DNA from: Rubrivivax sp.
GTDB lineage: Bacteria; Pseudomonadota; Gammaproteobacteria; Burkholderiales; Burkholderiaceae_C
Assembly (NCBI GenBank): GCA_027487905.1
Contig: JAIYCR010000082.1
Span: 1 to 64,000, forward strand
Direction: 5' to 3'
DNA length: 64,000 nucleotides
Translations under genes and position numbers: made by a program
The notes under the pieces: model-generated
The model's input: the letters and a program-made list of their open reading frames with translations, nothing else
What the model was told of the DNA's origin: nothing
Database searches by the model: none
Shown here: positions 20,052-28,925 of the stretch, in pieces
Layout of the letters: the number at the start of each line of letters is the position of its first letter
Position numbering within the stretch: position 1 is the stretch's first letter

Positions 20052-20921
20052 TCAGACGTCGATGGCGACGATGCGCCGGATCAGCACCACGCCCAGCACC
20101 AGCAGCACCGCCACCAGCGTCAGAGCGGCCCACCCTGCCGGGGTCGTCCACATCAGCGCCATCGCGCGCGGCTCCATCCGCTGCAGCACGGCCAGCAGCA
20201 CCAGGGGCAAGGCGCCCACGACCCAGGCCTGCAGCCGACCCTGGGCGGTCAGCGCATCGATCTTGCCCTCCATCTGCTGTCGGGCGCGAACGGTCGCGGC
20301 GGTTCGCTCCAGGGTTTCGGCCAGCGCACCGCCGGTGTCTCCCGCGATGCGAAGGGCCGACACCATCAGCGTGGAGGAGTCGGTGGGAACCCGTCGCCCC
20401 AGGTGCGCGAGCGCATCGTCCATCGAGACGCCAAGCCGCTGCTCCCTCAGCACCAGGGTGAACTCCTGGCCGAGCGGGCCGCCGGTGCGCACCACCAGCT
20501 GCTGCAAGGCCGAACCCAGACCGACTCCCGCCCGCAACGCGCCCGCCATCAGCAGCAGCCCATCGGGCAGCTGCGCGTCGAATGCCCGAAGGCGTTGGCG
20601 GCGAGCCGTGCGGTAGAGCCAGCGCGGCAGCAGTGCACACGCGCCACCGACGGCCATCGCCAGCACGACACTGCCCGAGACCAGCCAGGCCACGCTGGCG
20701 AACAAGGCCATGACCACCAGCTGCACGGCGAAAAGCTGTCGCGGGTCGACGAACAGGAAGAACTCGCGGGCCCGGAAACCGGCCTCCTGGGTGAACTCGC
20801 GCCGCCAGCGAACGAGCGCCTGTACGCCCAGGCTCGCCAGAAGCCACACGCAGACCGCCGCGCCCACGCCCGAACCGAGCAGCAGCAGCAGCGGGGGCGC
20901 TTCGATGACGGTGACGGTCAT
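20052..20921 (-). CDS. tadB: Tad inner-membrane platform protein TadB
   Basis: T2SSF-domain membrane protein of 289 residues, partner of TadC. It has N-terminal helices (about 10-30 and 62-100), the conserved LPDGLLLMAGALRAGVGLGSAL core and a terminal helix pair. The start at 20921 overlaps the tadA stop (ATGA), typical of Tad operons. The frame is open further upstream but that region is tadA in another frame. Confidence 0.9.
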   Translation of the reverse strand: MTVTVIEAPPLLLLLGSGVGAAVCVWLLASLGVQALVRWRREFTQEAGFRAREFFLFVDPRQLFAVQLVVMALFASVAWLVSGSVVLAMAVGGACALLPRWLYRTARRQRLRAFDAQLPDGLLLMAGALRAGVGLGSALQQLVVRTGGPLGQEFTLVLREQRLGVSMDDALAHLGRRVPTDSSTLMVSALRIAGDTGGALAETLERTAATVRARQQMEGKIDALTAQGRLQAWVVGALPLVLLAVLQRMEPRAMALMWTTPAGWAALTLVAVLLVLGVVLIRRIVAIDV

Positions 20922-22732
20922 GCGGTCACCATCGAGCCCGGTCGGCTCGCGAAGATGGCCAGGTCGGGCTCGATGCCGCGTGAGCGCAAGGTGTCCAGAC
21001 AATCCGGCACGGTGTCGCAGCCCGAAAAACGCGTTGGCGGCAGGAGCGGGTTCGCGCCGGCGCCCCGACCGTTGAAGCGGAAGAGCTCCTGGCATTGGAT
21101 GGTTCCCGACTCGACGCCGGTCACTTCGGTGATGCTGGTCACGACGCGCTCGCCGCTGGCCAGTCGCGTCTGCTGGACGATGAGGTCCACGGCGCTGGCG
21201 ATCTGTTCTCGCACCGCGCTCAGCGGCAGGTCCATGCCCGCCATCAGGACCAGGGTCTCCAGGCGCGCGAGGGCGTCTCGCGGCGTGTTCGCGTGCAGCG
21301 TGGTGAGCGAGCCCTCGTGCCCGGTGTTCATCGCCTGCAGCATGTCCAGCGCCTCCGGGCCGCGGCACTCGCCGACGACGATGCGGTCCGGACGCATGCG
21401 CAGGGTGTTTCGCACCAGCTCGCGGATGCCCACTGCGCCCTTGCCCTCGGCATTGGCCGGGCGAGCCTCCAGGCTCACCAGGTGCGGGTGGCCCAGCTGC
21501 AGCTCGGCCGCGTCCTCCACGGTGATCACCCGTTCGCTCAGGGGAATGTGGTTGGACAGGATGTTCAGCAGCGTCGTCTTGCCCGAGCCGGTGCCACCGG
21601 ACACCACCAGGTTCAGCCGTGCGCCCACGCACTGCTGCAGAAAGGTGGCCATCTCCGCGCTCAGCGAACCCAGGCGCACCAGGTCGGAGGCGGTGAACGC
21701 GCGACGGGCGAACTTGCGTACGGTGATGCAGGGGCCCTTGATGGCCAGCGGCGGGATGACCGCATGCACGCGCGAGCCGTCGCGCAGCCGGGCATCCACC
21801 ATCGGGGAAGCCTCGTCGATGCGCCGTCCGATCGGCGCGACGATGCGCTCGATGACCGCGAGCACCGCACGGTCGTCGGTGAACTGCATCGGATGCCGCT
21901 GCAGCCGACCTGCGCGCTCGACATAGATCTCGTCGTGGCGGTTGACCATCACCTCGCTGACCGAGTCGTCGGCGAGCAAGGCCTCCAGCGGCCCGAGGCC
22001 CACGGCTTCGTCGAGCACCTCCCGTTCAAGCTGCAGCCGGTCCAGGCCCTCCGGAAGCTCGCCCGCGAGCTCGGCCACAGCCTGGGCGATGAGCGCCGAG
22101 GCGTGCCGGCGCAGCACCTCGTCGCTCATGGACGAGACGTCCTGGCGCCGCAGGTCGAGCGTCTCGATCAGCCTGGCATGGATGCGTCGGCGCCAGGCCA
22201 CCGGGATCGACGCCGTCGGCGGGGCACTCCGTGCGCTGCCCACGGCAGCACGGGCCTGCGGGCTGGACTCGGAGCCCGGACCGGCCGTCGCCATGGAGAC
22301 GGAAGGGCCCTCGGCAGGCCCGGTGTCCAGGCTGCACGCGAAGCGACGCAGCGACGGGTGCGTCGGATCGACATCGTCGCTCAACACCGGCACGGGGCGG
22401 AGTCGTTCGTCCGATGACGCCTCGCTCGGCGTCGCGGCGTCTGCGAGCATCCGTACCCTGAGCTCGTAGGCCGCGATGGTGATCACCGAGCCCGGCCCGA
22501 CAGGACCGTGCAGCCCTTGCACGCGGCGCCCATCGACCCGAACCCCCGCGAGGCTGCCCAGGTCCTCCAGCAGCACACCGCCCGCGCTGCGCAGCAGCCG
22601 TGCATGGACCGGCGCCACCCGCCACCCGGACAGCCGGATCTCGCAGGGCGAATCGCGCCCGATGACGCCGCCGGACTCCACCACCTGTTCCCAGGCCTCG
22701 CCCTGTGCGGGCTTGACGCTCACCCACAGCAT
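20918..22732 (-). CDS. tadA: Tad secretion ATPase with N-terminal FHA domain (CpaF/TadA)
   Basis: Cytosolic hexameric ATPase powering pilus assembly, 604 residues. The C-terminal two thirds are a CpaF/TadA ATPase: Walker A GGTGSGKT at 379-386, followed by RVITVEDAAELQLGHPH, Walker B-like RPDRIVVGECRG and TTLHANTPRDAL. The first 97 residues form a forkhead-associated domain (GRDSPCEIRLSG, PVHARLL, LEDLGSLAGVRVDG), a phosphothreonine reader. About 80 residues of low-complexity linker separate them. The start at 22732 lies one base after the secretin stop. FHA fusion suggests control by Ser/Thr phosphorylation; no kinase gene is in the window. Confidence 0.92.
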   Translation of the reverse strand: MLWVSVKPAQGEAWEQVVESGGVIGRDSPCEIRLSGWRVAPVHARLLRSAGGVLLEDLGSLAGVRVDGRRVQGLHGPVGPGSVITIAAYELRVRMLADAATPSEASSDERLRPVPVLSDDVDPTHPSLRRFACSLDTGPAEGPSVSMATAGPGSESSPQARAAVGSARSAPPTASIPVAWRRRIHARLIETLDLRRQDVSSMSDEVLRRHASALIAQAVAELAGELPEGLDRLQLEREVLDEAVGLGPLEALLADDSVSEVMVNRHDEIYVERAGRLQRHPMQFTDDRAVLAVIERIVAPIGRRIDEASPMVDARLRDGSRVHAVIPPLAIKGPCITVRKFARRAFTASDLVRLGSLSAEMATFLQQCVGARLNLVVSGGTGSGKTTLLNILSNHIPLSERVITVEDAAELQLGHPHLVSLEARPANAEGKGAVGIRELVRNTLRMRPDRIVVGECRGPEALDMLQAMNTGHEGSLTTLHANTPRDALARLETLVLMAGMDLPLSAVREQIASAVDLIVQQTRLASGERVVTSITEVTGVESGTIQCQELFRFNGRGAGANPLLPPTRFSGCDTVPDCLDTLRSRGIEPDLAIFASRPGSMVTA

Positions 22733-22733
22733 G

Positions 22734-24329
22734 TCAGGGTGCCTCCTGCTCGCCCGAGCCCAGGGGCGCCGTGGCGAGGCGGTCGGCAGCCGCAGCCGCA
22801 GCCGCTGGCGCACGTTCCGCGACGGCGAGCCGTTCCAGCGCGCGCCTTTCGACTTCTTCGGCCCGCTCCGCCATCCGCGGCGAGCGCGGGTCCACCACCA
22901 CCGGGGTGACGAACACCACCAGCTCGGTCTCGCGGTTCTGGAAACGCTTGGAGCGGAACAAGGCCCCGAGGACCGGCATGTCGCCCAGCCCGGGCACCTT
23001 GTCCACGGTGCTGGACTGTTCGCGCTGGATCAGCCCGCTGAGCACAATGGTCTCGCCGGGCCGCACGTTGAACTCGGTGTTCGTTCGGCGAACCAGCAAG
23101 CCGGGCACTGCCATCGCATCGCCCGTGCGCACGCTCGGGTCGATCTGGCTGAACTCGGTTTCGATGGTGGCCCGCACATTGCCGAGGCGGTCGACGCGGG
23201 GCTGGATGTCCAGCCGCACGCCATAGGGCTTGAACTGGATGGTCGTGCCGTTGGGCGTCGCCACCGAGAACGGCAGTTCGCCACCCGCGAGGAAGCTGGC
23301 CTTGGCGCCATTGCGAGCGGACAACTGGGGCTCGGCGAGGAGGGTGGTGCGCCCGGTCTGTGCCAGGGCCTGCAAGGTGGCGGACAGCCCGAGGTTGGCG
23401 CCGCCTCCTGCCGCGGCCCGGCCCGTCGGCAGCGCCAGTGCCCCCTGCCCTGGCGGCAGCAGCGCGGCAGCCGGCAGGCCGGGCAAGGTGTAGGCGCCGC
23501 TGGCCACCCGACCCACCGGCGACCAGATCGCACCCAGCGCCGCCCCCCCGTTGGCCGTCCAGCGCAGGCCGAGCTCGCGCAGGTCGTTGATGGGGAACTC
23601 CACCACCTTCACATCCAGCGTCACCATCTGTTCCCAGCCCTGGCGGTGGGTGAAGTTCACCAGCTGCGGGTAACGCTGGGCGAGCTGTTCGATGCGGGCC
23701 AGGTCGGCGTCGGACAGCGCTTCCCCCTCCACGATCACCTTGTCGCCGATCGGCGCCACCCGCAGGCCGGCGACCGGTCCGAGAAAGGTCTGCACCTCCC
23801 GCGCCAGGCGCGCCGCATCGTTGGCGCTGACATTGAGCTTGTAGCGGGTGATCTGGCCCTGCCGGTTCCACACGAAAAGCGTCGACGCGCCGGCGGCGTT
23901 GGCGAACACCAGCACCTCGCGTTGATCGAGTGCCGACGCGCTGAGCACCTGCCCGTTGCCCACGGCCAGGCGGGCCACGCCAGGTGCCGGGAGCACGCGG
24001 GATTCGCCCACGTGCAGGTCCAGTTCGATCAGGGCGTCGTTCGAAGGGGTGGCGGGCGATGGCTGCGGTGCGCCCGATGCGGGCCGCGGCACCGCAGTGG
24101 CCTTCGCGGGTGACGGAGACACGGCCGGGGCCTGGGTCGGGGGTGCGGCCTTCGCAGGCGGGGTGCTCGCGAACGCAGCGCCGCTCAAGCAAAGTGCCGT
24201 CGCGAGCAGGGCGCTGGCAGGCTGACACAGGGGCCGCTTCGCAGGCGGCTTGTCACAGCGAAGGATGACGGCACGCCGGGTGCTTCGGCGCACGGCGGGC
24301 CACTCGAAATTGCAGCGGGATGGACTCAC
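22734..24329 (-). CDS. rcpA: Tad outer-membrane secretin RcpA/CpaC
   Basis: Outer-membrane channel of the Tad pilus, 531 residues. An N-terminal signal peptide and Pro/Ala-rich segment lead to the pilus-biogenesis domain (GESRVLPAPGVARLAVGNG), a BON-like stretch and the secretin domain with VPGLGDMPVLGALFRSK and TELVVFVTPVVV near the end. The GTG at 24329 is preferred over the GTG at 24338 because AAGGAG lies eight bases before the former but abuts the latter. The protein ends in an Ala-rich tail. Neighbours cpaB and tadA confirm the assignment. Confidence 0.92.
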   Translation of the reverse strand: MSPSRCNFEWPAVRRSTRRAVILRCDKPPAKRPLCQPASALLATALCLSGAAFASTPPAKAAPPTQAPAVSPSPAKATAVPRPASGAPQPSPATPSNDALIELDLHVGESRVLPAPGVARLAVGNGQVLSASALDQREVLVFANAAGASTLFVWNRQGQITRYKLNVSANDAARLAREVQTFLGPVAGLRVAPIGDKVIVEGEALSDADLARIEQLAQRYPQLVNFTHRQGWEQMVTLDVKVVEFPINDLRELGLRWTANGGAALGAIWSPVGRVASGAYTLPGLPAAALLPPGQGALALPTGRAAAGGGANLGLSATLQALAQTGRTTLLAEPQLSARNGAKASFLAGGELPFSVATPNGTTIQFKPYGVRLDIQPRVDRLGNVRATIETEFSQIDPSVRTGDAMAVPGLLVRRTNTEFNVRPGETIVLSGLIQREQSSTVDKVPGLGDMPVLGALFRSKRFQNRETELVVFVTPVVVDPRSPRMAERAEEVERRALERLAVAERAPAAAAAAADRLATAPLGSGEQEAP

Positions 24330-24392
24330 GTCGGGCACTCCTTGGGGGCAGGAAAACGCAGGCAGCTGGGGACCGTCGGCTCGATCCGTCCC

Positions 24393-25379
24393 TCAGCGCA
24401 AGGGCGAGTCGACCGTTCGGGCCGCCGAGGCCGTCTGAGCCTCGACGGAAGATCGGGGCGTTGACGGCTGCGACGCATCGCCCGCTGCGCCCTGCACGAC
24501 CGGCAGTGAACGGGCCAGCAGCGCCAGGGCCTGCGGATCGGGGGAAGGATTCCGTCCACCGTAGAGGACCGGAATTCCGGGCAAAGCCATCGCCACGGGG
24601 GATGGCGGCGCCACCGGCCGCAACCAAAGGGCGAAGTCCGCCGGCACATCGGCCAACAGCGTGGCGTCGCCCGGGTTGCGCAGCAGCGCGGTGATGCGGC
24701 CGGCCTCCCGGGCCAGCAACAGGTTGCGTGCCTGCTGCGGATCCAGATCGAGGGTGGCCGTGGTGTAGAGCCGCCGGTCGCCCTTGCCAGGTTCGTCCGA
24801 GACACGCTGCCCTGTGGCGAGCACCCGAACATGGCTGAGCACGGCCACCGTCTGCCGCTGCCCGGCACGGTCCACGGTGGCGTAGACGTCGATGCGGTCG
24901 CCCGGCTCCAGCAGGCCGGAGATCGAGCTGATCTCGTCCACCGGAACGGTCACCGCACGCCTGCCATTGGCAACCCGCGCCGAGAAGGTGGGCGCCCGGC
25001 GGCTTTCCAGCTGGCTCCACATCAGCATCTCGCCCGAGCGTAAGGGCTGACCGAGCCGCTGTCCCTGCACGCGGTCGAACTCGTCGGGCCGGATCGCCGA
25101 AGACTGCGCCCAGGTGGCGGGCACCTCGCGAATGGCGAGCACCTCGGGGGACAGCACGGCTCCCGCTGCGAGATCCGTCTTGGCCACCACCAGGCGGACC
25201 TGCTCGCCACGCCCCTTCGCCTCGAGGGCAGCGACCCGACCACTGAGGTACTGGCGGGCCGCCAGCGCGGCCATCAGGCCGGCCAGCAAGGCGACGACCA
25301 GGAGGCCCGTGCTGCGGTCCAGCTTGAGGCGGCGGGCGATGTCGACCAGGCGCTGGAGGGTGGGCGGGGGTGGCTTCAT
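24393..25379 (-). CDS. cpaB: Flp pilus assembly protein CpaB/RcpC
   Basis: Periplasmic, membrane-anchored protein of 328 residues that works with the secretin. One N-terminal helix (about 24-42) is followed by the SAF domain (VVAKTDLAAGAVLSPEVLAIREV) and the RcpC/CpaB domain (RAVTVPVDEISSISGLLEPGDRIDVYATV). The C-terminus is a variable Ser/Pro-rich tail. The start at 25379 gives the family length; a longer open frame continues upstream through the preceding small gene. Confidence 0.9.
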   Translation of the reverse strand: MKPPPPTLQRLVDIARRLKLDRSTGLLVVALLAGLMAALAARQYLSGRVAALEAKGRGEQVRLVVAKTDLAAGAVLSPEVLAIREVPATWAQSSAIRPDEFDRVQGQRLGQPLRSGEMLMWSQLESRRAPTFSARVANGRRAVTVPVDEISSISGLLEPGDRIDVYATVDRAGQRQTVAVLSHVRVLATGQRVSDEPGKGDRRLYTTATLDLDPQQARNLLLAREAGRITALLRNPGDATLLADVPADFALWLRPVAPPSPVAMALPGIPVLYGGRNPSPDPQALALLARSLPVVQGAAGDASQPSTPRSSVEAQTASAARTVDSPLR

Positions 25380-25423
25380 GACGGCTTGGGGGTGATGGAG
25401 TGGGGAATGACCCGTGCGGGTCA

Positions 25424-25615
25424 TCAGGGCAGCGACAGGGCGAAGGCGAAGCGCGAATAGGCCGTCCGAAGCGCCCACAGCATCTGCCGCAGCACGCTGT
25501 CTTCGTTGGCCATTCCTACGCCGAGCGCGAGTGCAACGGCGGCGGTCACCACCAGGTACTCGACCAGGCTCTGGCCCAGGGGTCGGCGCAGCCGACAGCG
25601 AAGGCTTCGGGTCAT
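25424..25615 (-). CDS. Small class III prepilin-like protein
   Basis: Protein of 63 residues: a basic leader, then PLG|QSLVEYLVVTAAVALALGVG, matching the Flp-type cleavage pattern G|x4-E-Y and a hydrophobic helix. It could be a second minor pilin of the Tad system. The start overlaps the stop of the preceding gene in an ATGA. It is much shorter after the helix than the pilin at 28.6 kb, so it is likely not the major subunit. Confidence 0.7.
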   Translation of the reverse strand: MTRSLRCRLRRPLGQSLVEYLVVTAAVALALGVGMANEDSVLRQMLWALRTAYSRFAFALSLP

Positions 25616-26316
25616 CGGTCGCCTCTCCACGCGCTTCGATCGATTCGGGTGATGGCGGTGTCACCGTCGGCTTGCCGCGCCAGCGTGACGACCGCCTGAT
25701 CGCCGGTGCTGTTCGAAAAACGCAGCACCAGCCGGTTGACGGGTAAACGGCGCTCGGCCAAGGACGGGTCCCCTTCAAGGCGAAGGCCCTCGGCCTCCAG
25801 GCGCTCGATCAGGTGGCGGGCATTGGCCAGCGTCGACACCGTGTTGATGCCCAGGCGAACCCGGGCGTGCACGGCGCCGTCGCGGGTGCCGAGATCAAGC
25901 CCCATGCGGCTTCCCGCCGGCAGCCACGGCGCCGGGTCCGGTGCCGCCGTCCGGGCTCGAAGCGCGGCATCCACCGGCACCGCAGACCAGAGTCCTCGGG
26001 ACCCGCCATCGGCGGCCGGCTCCACCTTGACGGTGACGAAGTGCCCGTCCTGAACCCAGCCCATGAGTTGCTGGTCCGACAGGCGGGTGTGGACCGCCTG
26101 CCGCCGAATCCGGCGCAGCTCGTCGATCACGGCGTCGGGCTTGTCGGGGCTGACGAAAAGGCTCGCACGAACGGGAACGCCGTGCAGGCTGAGCACCGGC
26201 GAGGGTGAGAGGCTTCGTGCCCCGACCGGCGCCCAGGCGGCGGGCTCGGCCTGAACCGGCAGCACCCCGCCCGGCAGCAACACCACCGGCAGGATCAAGG
26301 CCAGTGCGCGCTTCAT
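25612..26316 (-). CDS. Exported protein of unknown function in Tad operon
   Basis: Protein of 234 residues with a clear signal peptide (ALALILPVVLLPGGVLPVQAEP). I do not recognise a family. The mature part has a mixed alpha/beta look, no Cys, and an Arg-rich end (IDRSAWRGDR). It is coupled on both sides by ATGA overlaps (next gene at 25615, previous stop at 26313), which ties it firmly to the Tad operon. A periplasmic role in pilus assembly is inferred from position only. Confidence 0.75.
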   Translation of the reverse strand: MKRALALILPVVLLPGGVLPVQAEPAAWAPVGARSLSPSPVLSLHGVPVRASLFVSPDKPDAVIDELRRIRRQAVHTRLSDQQLMGWVQDGHFVTVKVEPAADGGSRGLWSAVPVDAALRARTAAPDPAPWLPAGSRMGLDLGTRDGAVHARVRLGINTVSTLANARHLIERLEAEGLRLEGDPSLAERRLPVNRLVLRFSNSTGDQAVVTLARQADGDTAITRIDRSAWRGDR

Positions 26317-27113
26317 CGACCCTCCGATGGGCGCAGGCGCTCGGTGGGCACCACGTCTTCCCAAGGCCGGAGATCGCCCACCCGGGGCGCAGGCAGGCGT
26401 CCAAGCTCGAGCACTTCGATGCCCAGCCCACCGACCTGCGCCACCGCACGGGTGAACGGACCTCCGCGCGGCAGCGTGGAATGCAGGCGATCGAGCACCT
26501 CTGAAGGCGAGCGTGCCGTCCAGCCATCGACGAGCAGGCTGGTGCGGCCGCTCAGGCTGAGATCGAGCCGGTCGAAGGGCTCCCAGGCTCGAACCCCTGC
26601 CGGAAGCCGGGCCACGGAGACGAGCACCTGGCCGGTGAGGATGCCCGGCGTGCGATGACCCCGATCGTCGGCTCGGGCGCCTGGCACGCGGTTGAAGAGC
26701 TCGCGGTCCCGTGCGGGAGTGAACCCTTCTCGCGGATCGGCCGAGACCGACTCGCCCCATCCGACCTGGACCTGAGCAGGGCTGCCCAGCAGCGGACGGC
26801 CCCGCGGATCGGTCCACAGAGGTCGCGCCCAATCGGCCGTGTCCGGCGCGGCCTGTCCGGTTCGAAGCGGCGCGTCAGGCCGCGCGAAGTGCCGGGCCCT
26901 GACCTCGTCGGCCAGCCGATCGGCGGGTGTGAAGCCGGTGCTTCGGTCGTGGTGGACGGTGGCATCGAAGGCGACGCTACGGCTGGCCATGAGCGTTGCG
27001 TGGCGCAGGTCCTGCAGCTTGCCGACCACGGGAATCAGCAGCAGCAGGGGCACCGCGACCAGTGCCAGCAACAGGGTTTCGGTGAGCGCATGGCCGCGCT
27101 GACGGACTCGCAT
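26313..27113 (-). CDS. TadE-like pseudopilin candidate
   Basis: Protein of 266 residues that opens MRVRQRG|HALTETLLLALVAV, a class III prepilin-type start with Glu at the expected place and a single hydrophobic helix. The rest is soluble, Arg- and Asp-rich, without Cys or recognisable domains. Its stop overlaps the next start, and its start overlaps the stop of the TadG-like gene. Probably an exported minor pseudopilin; no close family was recognised beyond the N-terminus. Confidence 0.7.
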   Translation of the reverse strand: MRVRQRGHALTETLLLALVAVPLLLLIPVVGKLQDLRHATLMASRSVAFDATVHHDRSTGFTPADRLADEVRARHFARPDAPLRTGQAAPDTADWARPLWTDPRGRPLLGSPAQVQVGWGESVSADPREGFTPARDRELFNRVPGARADDRGHRTPGILTGQVLVSVARLPAGVRAWEPFDRLDLSLSGRTSLLVDGWTARSPSEVLDRLHSTLPRGGPFTRAVAQVGGLGIEVLELGRLPAPRVGDLRPWEDVVPTERLRPSEGR

Positions 27114-28609
27114 CAGAAGCCTCCTGCCTGTTGCAGCCGCTGAGTGGCCCGATCGCCCGGGCGATCGACCAGGCGCACCTGCCAGAAGGGGTTGAACAGG
27201 CTGGCCATCTCTTCAGGACGCCCCAGCGTGCGGCCACCCCAGGCGTTCTGCGCCTGCTCGGCCGGCCGGGCGAAATACACCTGGGACGTCGAGACCGCCA
27301 CCATGACATCGCCCGCGACTTCCGACCGGTAGCCGTTCAGGCGCTCGCTGCCCGCCACGGACGACTGAGCGTCCGAGGTCCGCAGCGAAGCCCGCTCACG
27401 GACGACCCGCACGGAGAAATCAAGCCGTGGGTCTGCGTCAGCCTGCGCCAGGCGGGCGGAAGAAAGGTCGCGAAAGCCGGGCAGTCCGGAATAGGCCGTG
27501 CCCGCGGTGCTGGCCGTCGCAGCGGCGTCGACCGCGTTGTCGAAGGCCCGGCGGTTGTGACGCGCATCTCCGAGGTGCGGCGTCTCGCCGGGGGCATCCT
27601 CTTCCCGCGCCGGGCCGGCCGAGACGAAGCCGCCGCCAATGGCCACCACCTCGACATGGCCGCAACGCAGCCGGCGCAGCCGCGCGAGCCACCAGGACTC
27701 GGTGTCTGCCGCCTGCCAGCGGTCGAAATCGACGAGTTCGGTGCCACCCCTTCGACGAACCTCATTGCGATGACCCAGGCAGACGGGATGCGGAAGGACG
27801 GCCGATGAAGTCCACTGCCGCTGCCGGACGAATTCATCGCTGGCCGCACTGCGACGAACCACATCGGCCATTCGTCCGCGGCCGTCGCCCGAATAGTGCT
27901 CGGTGAAACCGGACCAGTCGTCGGCCAGACCGAGCAGGCCCCCGGCGAGCAAACCCGCCGACTCCACCCGCACCGGCCCGGCGCCGTCGAAGTTGCGGTC
28001 GGCAACCTGCTGCAGCACCTCGCCGCGCAGGCGCTCGAATTCCAGGGGCGCATGCAGCGCTGCCTGGGCAGCCTGCAAGGCCGCCTTCTGCGCCTCCAGC
28101 AAAGCGATGCCCGCGGGCACGGAAACCTCGAGTGCCTGTGCGGCGGCTTCAATCGCAGGCCCCACGCCGGGCAGCATCAGGGCCGAGCACATCAGCGTGT
28201 AGTCGACGCCGAATCGCAGGGTAGCCGCGACGACCTGACCGCGTCCCGTCGGGTCCCGGCACTCGGGGAAGACGCCGCGCTCGACGGTGTCGACACGGCC
28301 GGCCATCAGGCGTGACCACGATTGAAGGCTCAGCGTCTGCGCAATCAGGACCTCCTGCGCCACCAGGGCCCGATTGATGTAGGCGCTGTCGTTCAGGGCG
28401 CGTGCATGCAGCACCCCGGCGCTGTAGGCCACCGCATCGGCCGTGTTGACAAGCCGGGTCTTCTCATGGGTGAGTTGACCGGCATTGAAGAGGAAGAAGA
28501 GCGCGGCCAGGCCGATGACCAGCATGAACAGGCCATACACCAGAGCGGCACCACGCTGGGCATGGCGGCCGCCTGAGTGGCGGCTGCGCAAGGGTGGTGT
28601 GTGGGTCAT
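27113..28609 (-). CDS. tadG: TadG-like pilus assembly protein
   Basis: Protein of 498 residues with an N-terminal pseudopilin-type helix (RGAALVYGLFMLVIGLAALF) followed by NAGQLTHEKTRLVNTADAVAYSAG, the DUF2134/TadG-like opening. The remainder is soluble and lacks an obvious von Willebrand A metal site, so it is TadG-like only at the N-terminus. Its stop at 27113 abuts the next start. It is the second gene of the operon, 37 bases after the Flp-type pilin gene. Confidence 0.75.
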   Translation of the reverse strand: MTHTPPLRSRHSGGRHAQRGAALVYGLFMLVIGLAALFFLFNAGQLTHEKTRLVNTADAVAYSAGVLHARALNDSAYINRALVAQEVLIAQTLSLQSWSRLMAGRVDTVERGVFPECRDPTGRGQVVAATLRFGVDYTLMCSALMLPGVGPAIEAAAQALEVSVPAGIALLEAQKAALQAAQAALHAPLEFERLRGEVLQQVADRNFDGAGPVRVESAGLLAGGLLGLADDWSGFTEHYSGDGRGRMADVVRRSAASDEFVRQRQWTSSAVLPHPVCLGHRNEVRRRGGTELVDFDRWQAADTESWWLARLRRLRCGHVEVVAIGGGFVSAGPAREEDAPGETPHLGDARHNRRAFDNAVDAAATASTAGTAYSGLPGFRDLSSARLAQADADPRLDFSVRVVRERASLRTSDAQSSVAGSERLNGYRSEVAGDVMVAVSTSQVYFARPAEQAQNAWGGRTLGRPEEMASLFNPFWQVRLVDRPGDRATQRLQQAGGF

Positions 28610-28646
28610 CGCCTGGCTCGCGGCAAGCAGCGCTCGGAAATGCCGC

Positions 28647-28913
28647 TCAGCGGTTGTTGTAGTTGCCCAGGGTGCGCTCGGCCGTCTGGCCCTGCGCGCC
28701 CTGTGCGGCCTGCGCAGCCGCGCCAATGCCCTGCTGGGCCGACTGGCCGGCGATCTCGGCGGCAATGCCGGCGGTCTGGCCGCGCACCGCCTGCCCGAAG
28801 AACTGGTAGACGCCGATGGCGGCCACCGCGATGAGCGCGACGATGATGATGTACTCGGTCATCCCCTGACCGCGCTGCAGTCCGCGCGGAGAGACCCTGC
28901 CAGTGGCGTGCAT
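28647..28913 (-). CDS. Flp-type pilin, probable major Tad subunit
   Basis: Prepilin of 88 residues. The leader MHATGRVSPRGLQRG is followed by QGMTEYIIIVALIAVAAIGVY, fitting the type IVb cleavage pattern G|x4-E-Y; both segments are adjacent. The mature part ends in an Ala/Gln-rich stretch (GIAAEIAGQSAQQGIGAA). The ATG at 28913 is favoured: GGAG lies six bases before it, whereas the ATG at 28925 has its ribosome site buried in a hairpin. First gene of the Tad operon, as expected for the major pilin. Confidence 0.82.
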   Translation of the reverse strand: MHATGRVSPRGLQRGQGMTEYIIIVALIAVAAIGVYQFFGQAVRGQTAGIAAEIAGQSAQQGIGAAAQAAQGAQGQTAERTLGNYNNR

Positions 28914-28925
28914 GAACAACTCCAT

